From NCBI RefSeq assembly GCF_964026475.1, contig NZ_OZ032151.1, positions 1,054,001 to 1,118,000 of the forward strand: a DNA stretch of 64,000 bases, read 5' to 3'. The stretch's first letter is position 1. Each line of letters begins with the position of its first letter. Positions 29,767 through 40,667 of this stretch are shown in pieces. The translations under genes and the position numbers were made by a program. The notes beneath the pieces are model-generated. The model did not search any database. It had not been told where the DNA came from and saw nothing but the letters and a program-made list of their open reading frames with translations. Source of the DNA: Candidatus Tisiphia endosymbiont of Nemotelus nigrinus (GTDB taxonomy: Bacteria; Pseudomonadota; Alphaproteobacteria; Rickettsiales; Rickettsiaceae).

Positions 29767-30839
29767 AGAATATAATTGTTGTTGGTGGTGGTACGGCAGG
29801 TCATCTGTTTCCAGCTATTGCTTTGGCTGAAGAATTAGTGAAACGCGGGTATAAGCTACACCTTATTACTGATGTTAGATGTCAAAAATATTTAACTGAA
29901 GATTTACCGTTCATTCCACATATAATAAATTTTAGATTACCACCTAAAGGGTTAATTAATAAGTTTAAATTATTGATTTCTTTATTATTTGTGACTTTTA
30001 AGATGCTATTGCTATTAGTGCAGACTAAACCTTGTGTTATAATTGGGTTTGGTGGCTATCCAACAGCTGCTCCTTTGATGGCGGCTGTATTGTTACGCAT
30101 TCCTATCGTAATTTATGAACAAAACTGCTTTATTGGTAAAGTTAATAAATTTTTCCTAAAATATGCCAAGAAAGTTGCTCTTACCTATGAGGAAACTAAA
30201 AATTATAATATTGTTGATAATAATAAGAAATTAGTTATAGGAAATATAGTACGGGAGAATGTTAAAAAGCTGAAAGTTAAGAATGATTTTAGCAATGATA
30301 CTTTTCGAATATTCATTTTTGGTGGAAGTCAAGGAGCAAAGATTTTTTCTACTTTAGTACCGGAAGCGATTAAAATATTAGTGCAATCAAATCCTGATAT
30401 TAAACTACATATTACCCAACAAGCTCTTCTAGAAGATCATGATAATATTGTTAAAATTTATAGTGAATTAAACATCCCACATAAAGTATCCGATTTTTTT
30501 TATGATATGGATCAGCAATATGCCAATCAAGAACTAGTAATATCAAGAGCTGGGGCGTCAACTATTTCTGAGCTTAGTTATATTGGGTTGCCGGCAATTT
30601 TTATTCCGCTACCTGCGGCAGCTGAAAATCATCAATTCTATAATGCCAAGGCTCTGGAAGATAGTAGGGCAGGGTGGTGTTTCGAGCAAAATAAAGTCAC
30701 TCCCAAAAAATTAGCCGATAAACTCTTAGTGCTAATAAAGAATCGTGATATACTAGGGTGGGCGTCTCGTGAATTATTAAAGCGAAGAAATGACGGTAGT
30801 ATAGTTTTAGCTGATACCGTAGAAGAAATGGTAAGTTGA
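29763..30839 (+). CDS. murG: MurG, lipid II synthase
   Basis: 358 aa GT-B glycosyltransferase. IIVVGGGTAGHLFPAIALAE (GGTxGH loop), IGFGGYPTAAPLMAA, IYEQNCFIGK (usually EQN), IFGGSQGAKIF and the UDP-GlcNAc-binding SRAGASTISEL are all present. Transfers GlcNAc to lipid I at the inner face of the membrane. ATGA overlap with ftsW gives coupled translation. Confidence 0.95.
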   Translation: MKNIIVVGGGTAGHLFPAIALAEELVKRGYKLHLITDVRCQKYLTEDLPFIPHIINFRLPPKGLINKFKLLISLLFVTFKMLLLLVQTKPCVIIGFGGYPTAAPLMAAVLLRIPIVIYEQNCFIGKVNKFFLKYAKKVALTYEETKNYNIVDNNKKLVIGNIVRENVKKLKVKNDFSNDTFRIFIFGGSQGAKIFSTLVPEAIKILVQSNPDIKLHITQQALLEDHDNIVKIYSELNIPHKVSDFFYDMDQQYANQELVISRAGASTISELSYIGLPAIFIPLPAAAENHQFYNAKALEDSRAGWCFEQNKVTPKKLADKLLVLIKNRDILGWASRELLKRRNDGSIVLADTVEEMVS

Positions 30840-30869
30840 TGATGGTAACTTGCATCACCCTACAGGGGG

Positions 30870-31523
30870 CTATTCCACTGTTCCCAGTAGAGGAGCATCA
30901 ACATGATCGCTAAGAAATAACTTTGACCAATCCTCTTGTATAAATAAATCTATTTTTTGGTAATCTAAACCCCCATTATTTTGCTTAGCAAATAAAGCTA
31001 TTAATTCTTTATCCGTCCTTTCATGAGATATTAAACATGCTTTATCATTAGGCGTAATTGTAATTGTTTTATCAATTGCAAGAAAAGAGAGAGTTCTTGC
31101 TAATTCATAAGTATTTATAAATGAATTTAAATCTGTTATGGATAGTGGTTTTGAAGTTGTATTTTCAAAATGATAGCTAATATCTTTTTGAGTAAAACTG
31201 ACTTTTGTACTTATAGGTAGTAAAAGTGAGGTAATAGAATCCTCGTTTAATACAAGTATTTGTTTAGACCGATCGTAAGAATCTCTAAAAGAATCTATAG
31301 CACTTTGATTCTGAAAGCTACAAGAATTGCTATTTTGAGGTAACTTAACTGTCCCTCCAGGTCTTAAGGCAATTTTTATATCAATTGGATGTATTACAGT
31401 TAGAGTTACGTCTTTAGGTATTTCAACGTGATAATGTTCCGGTTTAGCGCAATCTAATATCGTCCTGTGGTCGTAGGTTGTGTCCTCATTAAGAATTGAA
31501 TAAACTGTACTAAATCTCAACAT
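30870..31523 (-). CDS. Conserved-looking protein of unknown function
   Basis: 217 aa from ATG at 31523, chosen because AGGGG is six bases upstream (a TTG at 31580 would add 19 residues). I do not recognise a family. The protein begins MLRFSTVYSILNEDTTYDHR, is mixed alpha/beta by composition, has no signal peptide or membrane segment, and contains few cysteines (ILDCAKPEHYH, NSNSCSFQN, KACLISHER). It is convergent with murG and divergent from the lipoprotein gene at 31702. Function unknown. Confidence 0.65.
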   Translation of the reverse strand: MLRFSTVYSILNEDTTYDHRTILDCAKPEHYHVEIPKDVTLTVIHPIDIKIALRPGGTVKLPQNSNSCSFQNQSAIDSFRDSYDRSKQILVLNEDSITSLLLPISTKVSFTQKDISYHFENTTSKPLSITDLNSFINTYELARTLSFLAIDKTITITPNDKACLISHERTDKELIALFAKQNNGGLDYQKIDLFIQEDWSKLFLSDHVDAPLLGTVE

Positions 31524-31701
31524 ATATACCCCTACACCAATCCACTCAGAAAAGTGTATAATATTTATAAAAAAATACAAGATAAATTATTATTAATTAC
31601 GACTTTTAAATTGCCCTGAAATTGTTCGGGTTAATTGAGTCTTGCAACTTTAGTGATTTTGTGCCATTAATTATGTTACTAGAAAATTATCGGACTGATT
31701 T

Positions 31702-32388
31702 ATGTTAAAAAAATTTATTATTATAGTTTTGGGGTTATCCTTACTTTCGGGTTGTACTGATGGTTTTAGAGGATATTTCAAAAAATCTGCTAATAATAAA
31801 ATTATAGATAGCAAAGGTTTTGCCGGTGGCAAGCGTCCACCGCTTTATAATAAAAAATATATAGCAACGGCAAAAAGAAACGTCATGGAAGAAAATTTTG
31901 ATGATGACGAGGGAGATTTGCTTAGTGAGTATGATACTGAAACAATCAATCCAACTTTAAGAAATCGTCAGATGTATCTTAAGATGGTAAAACAAGATGC
32001 GGAACTTAGTGAAAGGTACAAGCAGAATCAAGAAAAAGAATATCCTTCATTGAATTTGGCAAATGATAAGGTGAATAGACAAAATAATGATAAGAATAAT
32101 AAGGCAAATATTGAATTGTATAAAGAGCTAGAGCAGATTAAATATATGCTGCGTGAGACTAAGAAAGATTTAGAGAAATATAAATGTCCTGCACGACAAA
32201 ACACTAACCAACAAAATGTTGATAGAATGTTACCAAATAAACCTAAAACAGATAGTAGTAAAAAAATTAAGGGGGTAGAAACTAACAAAAATAACAAAAC
32301 TAAGAATGTACTAGGTAAGTCAGAGATGCAAAGAAAATTTCTCAGTGAAGATCATGATGATATAAAGGCAACAGGTACTAATAAGTAA
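31702..32388 (+). CDS. Putative lipoprotein, unknown function
   Basis: 228 aa with a type II signal peptide: MLKKFIIIVLGLSLLSGC, lipobox LSGC (Cys 18). The mature part is highly charged and Asn/Lys-rich with a predicted coiled coil (about residues 135-160, ELYKELEQIKYMLRETKKDL) and a low-complexity tail. Probably an envelope lipoprotein. No catalytic motif seen. Not recognised beyond that. Confidence 0.75.
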   Translation: MLKKFIIIVLGLSLLSGCTDGFRGYFKKSANNKIIDSKGFAGGKRPPLYNKKYIATAKRNVMEENFDDDEGDLLSEYDTETINPTLRNRQMYLKMVKQDAELSERYKQNQEKEYPSLNLANDKVNRQNNDKNNKANIELYKELEQIKYMLRETKKDLEKYKCPARQNTNQQNVDRMLPNKPKTDSSKKIKGVETNKNNKTKNVLGKSEMQRKFLSEDHDDIKATGTNK

Positions 32389-32389
32389 T

Positions 32390-32475
32390 TTATAGCTAAC
32401 CCGTTAAAGTTCTAGATAGCTTCTCCGTCATTGTGAGGAGCTACTTTAGTGAAGACGAAGCAATCCAAAACATAT
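32390..32475. repeat. Dispersed intergenic repeat copy
   Basis: TATAGCTAACCCGTTAAAG, CATTGTGAGGAGCTACTTTA and GACGAAGCAATCCAAAAC, the same family as at 7423. It follows the lipoprotein stop immediately. Confidence 0.6.
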
Positions 32476-32533
32476 GCTAAAACAATATATTCATGTATAC
32501 TCAAATGATTTGAAGAATAAAAAATATGTAGAA

Positions 32534-33277
32534 CTAAGCTATTTTTATATTATTTTTAGTCGGAGAGGCAATGAAACTAATTATATTAATTTGTTCTATA
32601 AAAGTGGATGTAGCATTACTTAGAATAGAAAGCATTTGCTTCGATATTAGGTTGTGAGGGTTTGGAAGTAATGCCCCAGATTCTCCAATATTCTTTAATT
32701 CTCTAATGAAATCTAAAGGACTTTTATAGCTTAGCTGAATATTTTCATAATCAATGATAACTTCTGTGAACCCTGCTTGTTGCAACAAAGGGGTTACGTG
32801 ATCAAAATGTATAAAAGGGGAAACATGTTGGAAGTGAGGACGGTTTGTTGCTATTTCAGCTTCAATAAATTTCATTCGTAGTTCCTTTAGACTGTTACCA
32901 CCGATAAAATTACCAATAAATAGACCATTTGGTTTTAAAATACGTTTTATTTGTAATAGGAAATTTTGTACATCATTGATCCAATGTAGTCCTAGGGAGA
33001 AAGTTATTAAGTCAAAACTAGCTGTTTCAAGAGATAAGTTTTCTTCATCCATTAGCAATTTTGGATTATGCTCAAAAGATTGTAACATACTATTAGATGC
33101 ACTAGCCACTACAATTATAGCATAGTTATAGTTCTGCACTAATAGTTTTGTTAGTTGACCAGTACGACATCCTAAATCTAAAATATTGGGGAATTTTTTA
33201 TCAATAATGTTCAGTCGTTCAATAATATCTTCTGCTGCACGTTGAAAAAACGAACAGTCAGCAATATTATGTATCAC
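32534..33277 (-). CDS. SAM-dependent methyltransferase (BioC/NDUFAF5-like)
   Basis: 247 aa from GTG at 33277. Class I methyltransferase: motif I ILDLGCRTGQLTKLL (residues ~32-46), motif II region SFDLITFSLGLHWINDVQNF, and LKPNGLFIGNFIGG. The frame continues upstream as IIFDRDKLKSNRDK, which fits the N-terminus of rickettsial and mitochondrial NDUFAF5-like proteins, but there is no ATG/GTG/TTG before a TAG at 33326. An ATT (33319) or ATA (33316) start with AGGT just upstream is possible. NDUFAF5 modifies a complex I subunit; BioC methylates malonyl-ACP. The role here is inferred. Confidence 0.75.
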   Translation of the reverse strand: MIHNIADCSFFQRAAEDIIERLNIIDKKFPNILDLGCRTGQLTKLLVQNYNYAIIVVASASNSMLQSFEHNPKLLMDEENLSLETASFDLITFSLGLHWINDVQNFLLQIKRILKPNGLFIGNFIGGNSLKELRMKFIEAEIATNRPHFQHVSPFIHFDHVTPLLQQAGFTEVIIDYENIQLSYKSPLDFIRELKNIGESGALLPNPHNLISKQMLSILSNATSTFIEQINIISFIASPTKNNIKIA

Positions 33278-33338
33278 TTTGTCACGGTTAGATTTTAACT
33301 TATCACGATCAAATATAATTGTTACCTAAAATTTTAAC

Positions 33339-34058
33339 CTAGCTAGCTTTTGGTAATGCTACCATAATACCACTCTTATATTTCCTGATATTGCTTGCAA
33401 ATGAACTGCTACGTTTGCTTACTGGGTTCGTTAATAATTTGTTGTTTGTTGGCAGAGTAGAGGCATCGTTATAGTAATCCCCACTATACATATTAACAGA
33501 ATTTTTATACAAGTCCATATTGTTAGCAATCTTGAGAACATCTTGTTTATATCTAGAACCAAGCTCGTGGGTAGCCGAATGGTAGTAAGCGATAGCTTTA
33601 TGCCAACTGCCTAACTGGTTATATTTCTCTTTTAGAAATTTAGCTCCATATGCAACGTTTTGCTCAGGATCAAAAGCTTGATTTAAGGAGTTAAAAGCGT
33701 TAAAATGATGCTTTAGGTTAATTTGCATGCACCCTACATCAATATTTTCTTTGCCGTAAATAATTTGTTTTTTTACAAAAAATATTGCCTCTTTCTTAGT
33801 ATTAAAATAATATCCCTTCCCTTCAACATTGACAGTCCAAGGCCAGACCACCCTGATATTATATCCAGTATGTTTCTTACCAGATTCTTTTAAAGCTATT
33901 GAGTGTAGGGTATCAGGAGGAATCTGGTGTGTTTTTTCAAAGTAAGGAAACATCCTTGAGCATTTATGTGATTCAGCAATTTCTGCATCCATATTAGCAT
34001 ATGAATATAACGGAAAAAGACAAAATAAATATAGGACTAATATGAACCTAATAGACAT
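33339..34058 (-). CDS. Lytic transglycosylase (SLT-type)
   Basis: About 239 aa from ATG at 34058, which gives a clean signal peptide (FILVLYLFCLFPLYSYA); the frame is open 25 codons further up. The SLT core has the catalytic glutamate in SIALKESGKKH and the following DVGCMQINLKHH and KAIAYYHSAT motifs. Cleaves glycan strands with 1,6-anhydro product, either for wall remodelling or to let a secretion apparatus cross the wall (VirB1-like role). Not linked to the virB cluster here. Confidence 0.85.
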   Translation of the reverse strand: MSIRFILVLYLFCLFPLYSYANMDAEIAESHKCSRMFPYFEKTHQIPPDTLHSIALKESGKKHTGYNIRVVWPWTVNVEGKGYYFNTKKEAIFFVKKQIIYGKENIDVGCMQINLKHHFNAFNSLNQAFDPEQNVAYGAKFLKEKYNQLGSWHKAIAYYHSATHELGSRYKQDVLKIANNMDLYKNSVNMYSGDYYNDASTLPTNNKLLTNPVSKRSSSFASNIRKYKSGIMVALPKAS

Positions 34059-34133
34059 AGTATAAACGTAATTTTGACTTAAACAGGAAGTTTTTTGTCT
34101 TTGTATTATATTAAAATTTTCTCTATAAGACAA

Positions 34134-34753
34134 GTTATGGTTCTAAACTATTAAAACTTTTATCATAATGAAAAAATTTTACTAGACTTAGAAAGCTAAT
34201 AATTATATAAACTTTAATAATCGTTATATAGCTAAATGTATACGTCTTTTAGTTAAACGTCATTGTAAGCGTAATCGGGATTTTCTAGGAGACTGTTATA
34301 GATGACTAACTCACCTTACGCATGGCATTTAAAACTCATAGGGAAAGTAGCTTGGCATCATTGTGAGAAGCCGCTTTGGTGGCTGAAGCAATCTAATGAA
34401 TTTGGATTGCCACTACACTTACGTGGTCTCGCTAATAGCGCCTTGTACTTATTCTGCAATTTTTAAATTGCCGTGTAGAGTATGCGTAAGGTGAGTGACT
34501 AATTATTATTTTGAGCTATTTTTCGGCTAGAATAAATAGGATTTTTGAAGGAATAATATACATATTTAAAGAAAATCCTGTTTATTAGCAGCCAAAAAGA
34601 GCCAAATATAGAATTACTTTAGTTATTTCCGACGGTCTCCTAGATACAGCTTTGAAGTATGGATGACACAAAACAGGATTGCTTTGTTGTAGTAAATACT
34701 TTCCTTGCAATGATGGAAAAGCTATCTAGAACCTTTTTGAGTTAGCTATAAAA
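34134..34753. repeat. 620-base repeat cluster before the CAU tRNA
   Basis: No gene. A 15-base inverted repeat ACTCACCTTACGCAT (34309-34323) / ATGCGTAAGGTGAGT (34482-34496) bounds a 188-base unit that contains a copy of the dispersed repeat. Outside it GGAGACTGTTATAG (34288) and GGTCTCCTAGATACAG (34633) form another pair of arms. The left arm and the bases after it recur at 35971. The cluster ends with GAGTTAGCTATAAAAG just before the tRNA. Confidence 0.55.
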
Positions 34754-34830
34754 GGGCCTGTAGTTCAGTTGGTTAGAACCCACCGCTCATAACGGTGTTG
34801 TCGCAGGTTCAAGTCCTGCCGGGCCCACCA
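34754..34830 (+). tRNA. tRNA with CAT anticodon, probably tRNA-Ile2 (else elongator Met)
   Basis: Acceptor GGGCCTG pairs with CGGGCCC with one G-U; anticodon loop CTCATAA (CAT); T-loop TTCAAGT; CCA encoded at 34828-34830. The acceptor GGGCC/GGCCC and overall sequence are closer to tRNA-Ile2 (read as AUA after lysidine modification by TilS) than to elongator tRNA-Met. It lacks the initiator's three G-C anticodon-stem pairs. Confidence 0.85.
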
Positions 34831-34860
34831 AAAATTAACAGGTGAACATTTTATTTTAAA

Positions 34861-35949
34861 ATGATTAATTTCAGAATACTTTCAATTTACCTGTTTAGGC
34901 TATATTGTGGTTATTTTATCACTATATTGCTTCTGGTTATTGGGGTTTTAATTCTTTCAAATATCTTTGATTTTTTACATAAATTTAAAGATGTCTATGT
35001 CCCAACTCATTCTTTTTGGAAACTGGTGTTATATAAAATACCTTACTTGGTTAATGAAGTAGCTTCTTTGCTCAGCTTTATTGCGATGTTATTTTTTCTA
35101 AGAAGACTAACTAAACATAACGAATTAATAACTATTTTATGCAATGGTATCCATATTTGGCGGGTTATTGCTGTTCCATTTTTTGCAGCGATCATTCTTG
35201 GTATAATATTAATAACTATATGTAACCCTATTGGTACATTTGGTTTACACAAATACGAATCTTTACAAGCAAAATTGTTTAAAAAGCCAGCTAGTAACCT
35301 TAGCATATCAAAATCTGGGCTACTATTTCTTGAAAATTACCAAGGTAATAAAAGAATTATTCAGGCTGGATATATTGATGTAGTGAATAATAAGTTGAAT
35401 AAGATTATTATATTATTTTTGGATAATGAAAATAATTTTATAAAAAGAATTGATGCACAATATGGCATTTTAATAGATAATAATTTTATACTAACTTCTG
35501 TAAAATTTTCAGATTCTAATAGCTTCAAAAAATATGAGAATCTTACTGTTCCAACAAACTTGTCAATAAGTAACTTACTAAATAGTTTTATAAGCCCTGA
35601 GATGATTGCTATTTGGGATTTACCAGAAACAATTAGCCAATTAGTACGATTTGGCTTACCAATAACTAACTATCAGATTTATTTCTATAAGCAATTATTT
35701 AAACCTATAATTATGGCAACTACCGTAATTTTGGCAGCCTGCTTTTTTAGTCTCAGGCAACGTGATAGTTCTCAAGAAAAAATATTAATAATTGGTTTAT
35801 TTCTAGGAGTTATTATTTATTCTCTATTAGAAATTTTATTTAAAATATTTGCATATAATGCAACTCCCCCCTTTTTAGCTATTTTATTACCAAATATATG
35901 TATATTATTTTTTAGTAATTTTGTTATTATGCATTCTCAGGAAGTGTGA
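34861..35949 (+). CDS. LptF/LptG-family LPS transport permease
   Basis: 362 aa YjgP/YjgQ-family protein: three N-terminal helices (residues ~10-120), a periplasmic beta-jellyroll domain (~125-265) and three C-terminal helices. Start ILSIYLFRLYCGYFITILLL and the KIPYLVNEVASLLSFIAML segment are typical. LptF and LptG form the inner-membrane channel that, with the LptB ATPase, extracts LPS. Whether this is F or G cannot be decided; no second copy lies in the window. Confidence 0.88.
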   Translation: MINFRILSIYLFRLYCGYFITILLLVIGVLILSNIFDFLHKFKDVYVPTHSFWKLVLYKIPYLVNEVASLLSFIAMLFFLRRLTKHNELITILCNGIHIWRVIAVPFFAAIILGIILITICNPIGTFGLHKYESLQAKLFKKPASNLSISKSGLLFLENYQGNKRIIQAGYIDVVNNKLNKIIILFLDNENNFIKRIDAQYGILIDNNFILTSVKFSDSNSFKKYENLTVPTNLSISNLLNSFISPEMIAIWDLPETISQLVRFGLPITNYQIYFYKQLFKPIIMATTVILAACFFSLRQRDSSQEKILIIGLFLGVIIYSLLEILFKIFAYNATPPFLAILLPNICILFFSNFVIMHSQEV

Positions 35950-37325
<1,376 letters not shown>

Positions 37326-37328
37326 CAA

Positions 37329-38165
37329 ATGGCATTACTGGCAAATAGAATAAAGAGCTCTAGTAGAATATTAGGGCTATCTAAATTTATACTTGTTACC
37401 GCGAAACGCGGTTTAGCTTTATTTTTTATCATAGCTTCACTTTACTTATTTATCGTTACTCCAAAAAGATTTTCTTCTATGTCTCTTGAAGTCTTTGGAC
37501 ATGTTATGTTTAGTAGCTTGCTAATTCATGAAAATATATTTAAGCAAATTAACTTAATAACCCAAAATTTCATTTATTTACGGGACTTAGCAAGAGAAAA
37601 TATCGAACTACAATTAGAGGTAGCAAGATTAAGAAGCTTGCAGAGTGATATATATTTAATCCAATCTGAAAACAAAGAACTAAAACAGCTGCTATCAGTT
37701 ATAGAAGAAGAGCAATATAGCTATGTTAGTGCTAAATTACTAAGTGTTTCATTAAATCCTTTCAGTAAAACTGCTTTACTATCAGCTGGGGCAAAACATG
37801 GTGTGGCAATTGATCAAATAGTTACCAACAGTGAAGGATTAGTTGGACGAGTAATACAAGTAAGCAACAATTACTCTAAAATAATTTTAGTTAATGACAT
37901 AAATTCTAGAATCCCGATCACTACAGCCTCTTCAAAAGAGAAAGGTATCATGAGTGGCTATGGTAGCGGTAGTAAAATATTATATTTATCCAAAACCCAC
38001 TTAGTACAAGAAGGTGAAAAAGTTATAACCTCTGGTCATGGAAATATTTATCCTTATGGCATAACAGTTGGCTATGTAAACAAAGCAAATTCAGAAAACG
38101 TTCTTGTAAAACCTGTAGTTGACTTATCTAAAACCAAGTTCGTCACCATATTGCTCCCACAATGA
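37329..38165 (+). CDS. mreC: MreC, rod-shape scaffold protein
   Basis: 278 aa. One N-terminal membrane helix (about residues 28-45, GLALFFIIASLYLFIV), a coiled coil (LARENIELQLEVARLRSLQS) and two beta-barrel domains ending in GITVGYVNKANSENVLVKPVV. Periplasmic scaffold linking MreB to PBP2/RodA. No mreD follows; queE is next after 26 bases. Confidence 0.93.
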   Translation: MALLANRIKSSSRILGLSKFILVTAKRGLALFFIIASLYLFIVTPKRFSSMSLEVFGHVMFSSLLIHENIFKQINLITQNFIYLRDLARENIELQLEVARLRSLQSDIYLIQSENKELKQLLSVIEEEQYSYVSAKLLSVSLNPFSKTALLSAGAKHGVAIDQIVTNSEGLVGRVIQVSNNYSKIILVNDINSRIPITTASSKEKGIMSGYGSGSKILYLSKTHLVQEGEKVITSGHGNIYPYGITVGYVNKANSENVLVKPVVDLSKTKFVTILLPQ

Positions 38166-38191
38166 ATCTAATAACAGATTACTAATACTTT

Positions 38192-38866
38192 ATGCACGGA
38201 CAAAATCCCAAAAGAGCAGCAATATTTAATGATGGAATCACCCTAGAAATTAAGAGTATTTTTAGGACTATCCAGGGTGAAGGGCCTTTTGTCGGTATGC
38301 CTGCTGTCTTTATTAGGCTTGGTGGATGCAATCTGGCTTGTAATTTTTGTGACACCGACTTTGAAGATTTTAATATATTAACTATTAATAATATTATCGA
38401 AGAAGTCAAAAGACTTACAATTAATATCAAATTAGTGGTTATAACTGGTGGCGAACCTTTTCGCCAACCTATAGAGTTGTTATGTCATAAATTAATAGAT
38501 TTGGATTATTTGGTGCAAATAGAAACTAATGGCACATTATATCGTGATCTTCCGGATAAAGTGCATATAGTTTGCTCCCCAAAAGCTGCAAAAAATGGGG
38601 GTACAAAAAATAGTTATTCCCTATTACGAGATGATTTACTATCTCGTATTAATGCCATAAAATTCCTAGTAGCTAAAAATATACCAGAATATTCTAGCAT
38701 ACCTGAAGTCGGGCAAAGTAAATATAATATACCAGTATTTATTCAGCCTATGGATCAAAACAACCCATTGCTAAATAAAGAAAATGCAAAACTGGCTATT
38801 GATTTGGCACTTAAGTACGGTTATCGCCTTTCTATACAAATCCATAAAATTTTGGATATCGAGTAA
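38192..38866 (+). CDS. queE: 7-carboxy-7-deazaguanine synthase
   Basis: 224 aa radical SAM enzyme. FRTIQGEGPFVGMPAVFIRL followed by GGCNLACNFCDTDF supplies the C-x3-C-x2-C cluster site; VVITGGEPFRQP follows. Makes the deazaguanine core of preQ0 on the way to queuosine in tRNA. Other que genes are not in the window. Convergent with the ABC exporter, 4 bases apart. Confidence 0.92.
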   Translation: MHGQNPKRAAIFNDGITLEIKSIFRTIQGEGPFVGMPAVFIRLGGCNLACNFCDTDFEDFNILTINNIIEEVKRLTINIKLVVITGGEPFRQPIELLCHKLIDLDYLVQIETNGTLYRDLPDKVHIVCSPKAAKNGGTKNSYSLLRDDLLSRINAIKFLVAKNIPEYSSIPEVGQSKYNIPVFIQPMDQNNPLLNKENAKLAIDLALKYGYRLSIQIHKILDIE

Positions 38867-38870
38867 ACAT

Positions 38871-40643
38871 TTATTTATCTCCCTCCTCTAATTCCTTATG
38901 ATATAATTTATAATATTCTGCTTTATTTTCTATAAGCTGCGAATGAGTCCCTTGTTCAAATATCATGCCAGATTTCATAACAACTATGTGATCAACATCT
39001 TTAATACTCGATAAACGATGGGTTATAATTAAGGTAGTCTTGCCTTTGCGAAGATTTACTAAAGAATTTAAAATTAATCGCTCAGAATTTTGATCTAACG
39101 AACTTGTTGCCTCATCCCAAACTAAAATTGCTGCCGGCTTCAAAAATGCTCTAGCTATCGCTAAACGTTGACGCTGCCCACCTGAAAGTGTTGTACCTTG
39201 ATTGCCAATCATCGTATCATAGCCAAATGGAAGGTGCGAAATAAATTCATCAGCATCAGCATATTTTGCCGCGGTAATAATTTCACTGTGAGTAGCATTT
39301 GGATTACCATAAGCAATATTTTCTGCAACGCTAGTGTCAAATAATGTAGTATCTTGCGTTACTAAAGAGATTTGCCGTCTTAAAGAGTCAATTTTTATGT
39401 CTTTAATATCGTAATCATCAATTAAAATTTGTCCACTAGTTGGATTATAAAATCTTACTAATAAATTAGATAATGAAGTTTTGCCGCTACCAGAACGTCC
39501 TACAACCGCTGTAGTTTTCCCTTGCATTAATTGTAAATTAATCAGTTTTAAAGCTACCTTATTATTAAATTTTAGTTCTACATTGTTAAAGACTATTGAT
39601 GGATTAACTAACTGAACAGTTTGAGCATTGATGCTGTCTTTAACGATAGGCTCAGTATCTAGAATATTAAATACTCTTCTTGCCGCAGCAATACCCTCTT
39701 GCAAATTGACATTTAAAGATACCAAACTTTTAAAAGGTCTATAAGCTGCAAGAAAAGCAGTAATAAAAGCAAAAAGTGCCCCTGGAGTAGTTTCCCCTTC
39801 TATGACTAACAATCCACCATACCAAATAAGCCCCCCAACGGTTATACCACTTAATATTTCCATAATTGGTGAGATCAGTGCATCCAATTTTGCAGTTTTT
39901 TTTAAAAAACACAAAATATTGCTAGCAATCAATAAAGCTCGATTGCTTTCAATCTTCTCTCCTAAGAAAGATTTAACAATTTTAATCGATTGAAAAGTTT
40001 CATCTAACCTTACAGTATAATTAGCCAATTCCTCTTGAGCTTGACCAGATATTTTACGAATTTTTCGTCCTAATTTTTGTATTGGATAAATTGCTACTGG
40101 AAATGCCATAAATACAATACAAGATAGTTTGGGCTCTAGCTTAAACATCACTACGATCAAACCTAGTACTGTTAAAAAATATTTGGCACAACCTACCAGT
40201 AAATTCGATACAGCTCCGCGCATCATCGAGATATCGTTAGTAAGACGCGATATTAAACGTCCCGATGATTGAGACTGAATAAATAGAATATCGGCAAATA
40301 ATAGATGTTCATACATTTTAATTTGCAAATCAGTTAAAATCTTCTGACCGATAAATTTAATTAAATAACTTGAATAATATTCAGCAATACCTTTAATAGT
40401 AAATGTTAGTACTACCATTAACGGTAAGAATAATAACATTTGACGATTATGCGTTAAGAATATTTGGTCAATGGTCGGTTGGACTAATTTAACAATATAA
40501 GAAGTACACCCAGCCGAAATTACCATAAACAATACTGCTACCCCGATCTGTTTTAGATAGGGTCTTACATGTTCAACTATTAGCCTTCTTAAAGTATTAT
40601 AGGCACTATAGTCATAATTTATTAGATTATGTTTTTTTTGCAA
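38871..40643 (-). CDS. msbA: MsbA-like ABC exporter (lipid A/multidrug)
   Basis: 590 aa half-transporter: six membrane helices (about residues 30-310) then an ATPase domain with Walker A VVGRSGSGKTSLSNLL, signature LSGGQRQRLAIARA, Walker B AILVWDEATSSLD and the H-loop LIITHRLSSI. Fits MsbA-type lipid A-core flippases; another exported lipid or drug is possible. All ATP-site motifs intact. Works as a homodimer. Confidence 0.88.
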   Translation of the reverse strand: MQKKHNLINYDYSAYNTLRRLIVEHVRPYLKQIGVAVLFMVISAGCTSYIVKLVQPTIDQIFLTHNRQMLLFLPLMVVLTFTIKGIAEYYSSYLIKFIGQKILTDLQIKMYEHLLFADILFIQSQSSGRLISRLTNDISMMRGAVSNLLVGCAKYFLTVLGLIVVMFKLEPKLSCIVFMAFPVAIYPIQKLGRKIRKISGQAQEELANYTVRLDETFQSIKIVKSFLGEKIESNRALLIASNILCFLKKTAKLDALISPIMEILSGITVGGLIWYGGLLVIEGETTPGALFAFITAFLAAYRPFKSLVSLNVNLQEGIAAARRVFNILDTEPIVKDSINAQTVQLVNPSIVFNNVELKFNNKVALKLINLQLMQGKTTAVVGRSGSGKTSLSNLLVRFYNPTSGQILIDDYDIKDIKIDSLRRQISLVTQDTTLFDTSVAENIAYGNPNATHSEIITAAKYADADEFISHLPFGYDTMIGNQGTTLSGGQRQRLAIARAFLKPAAILVWDEATSSLDQNSERLILNSLVNLRKGKTTLIITHRLSSIKDVDHIVVMKSGMIFEQGTHSQLIENKAEYYKLYHKELEEGDK

Positions 40644-40667
40644 AATTCTCTCCTTCAGTTTGATAAT

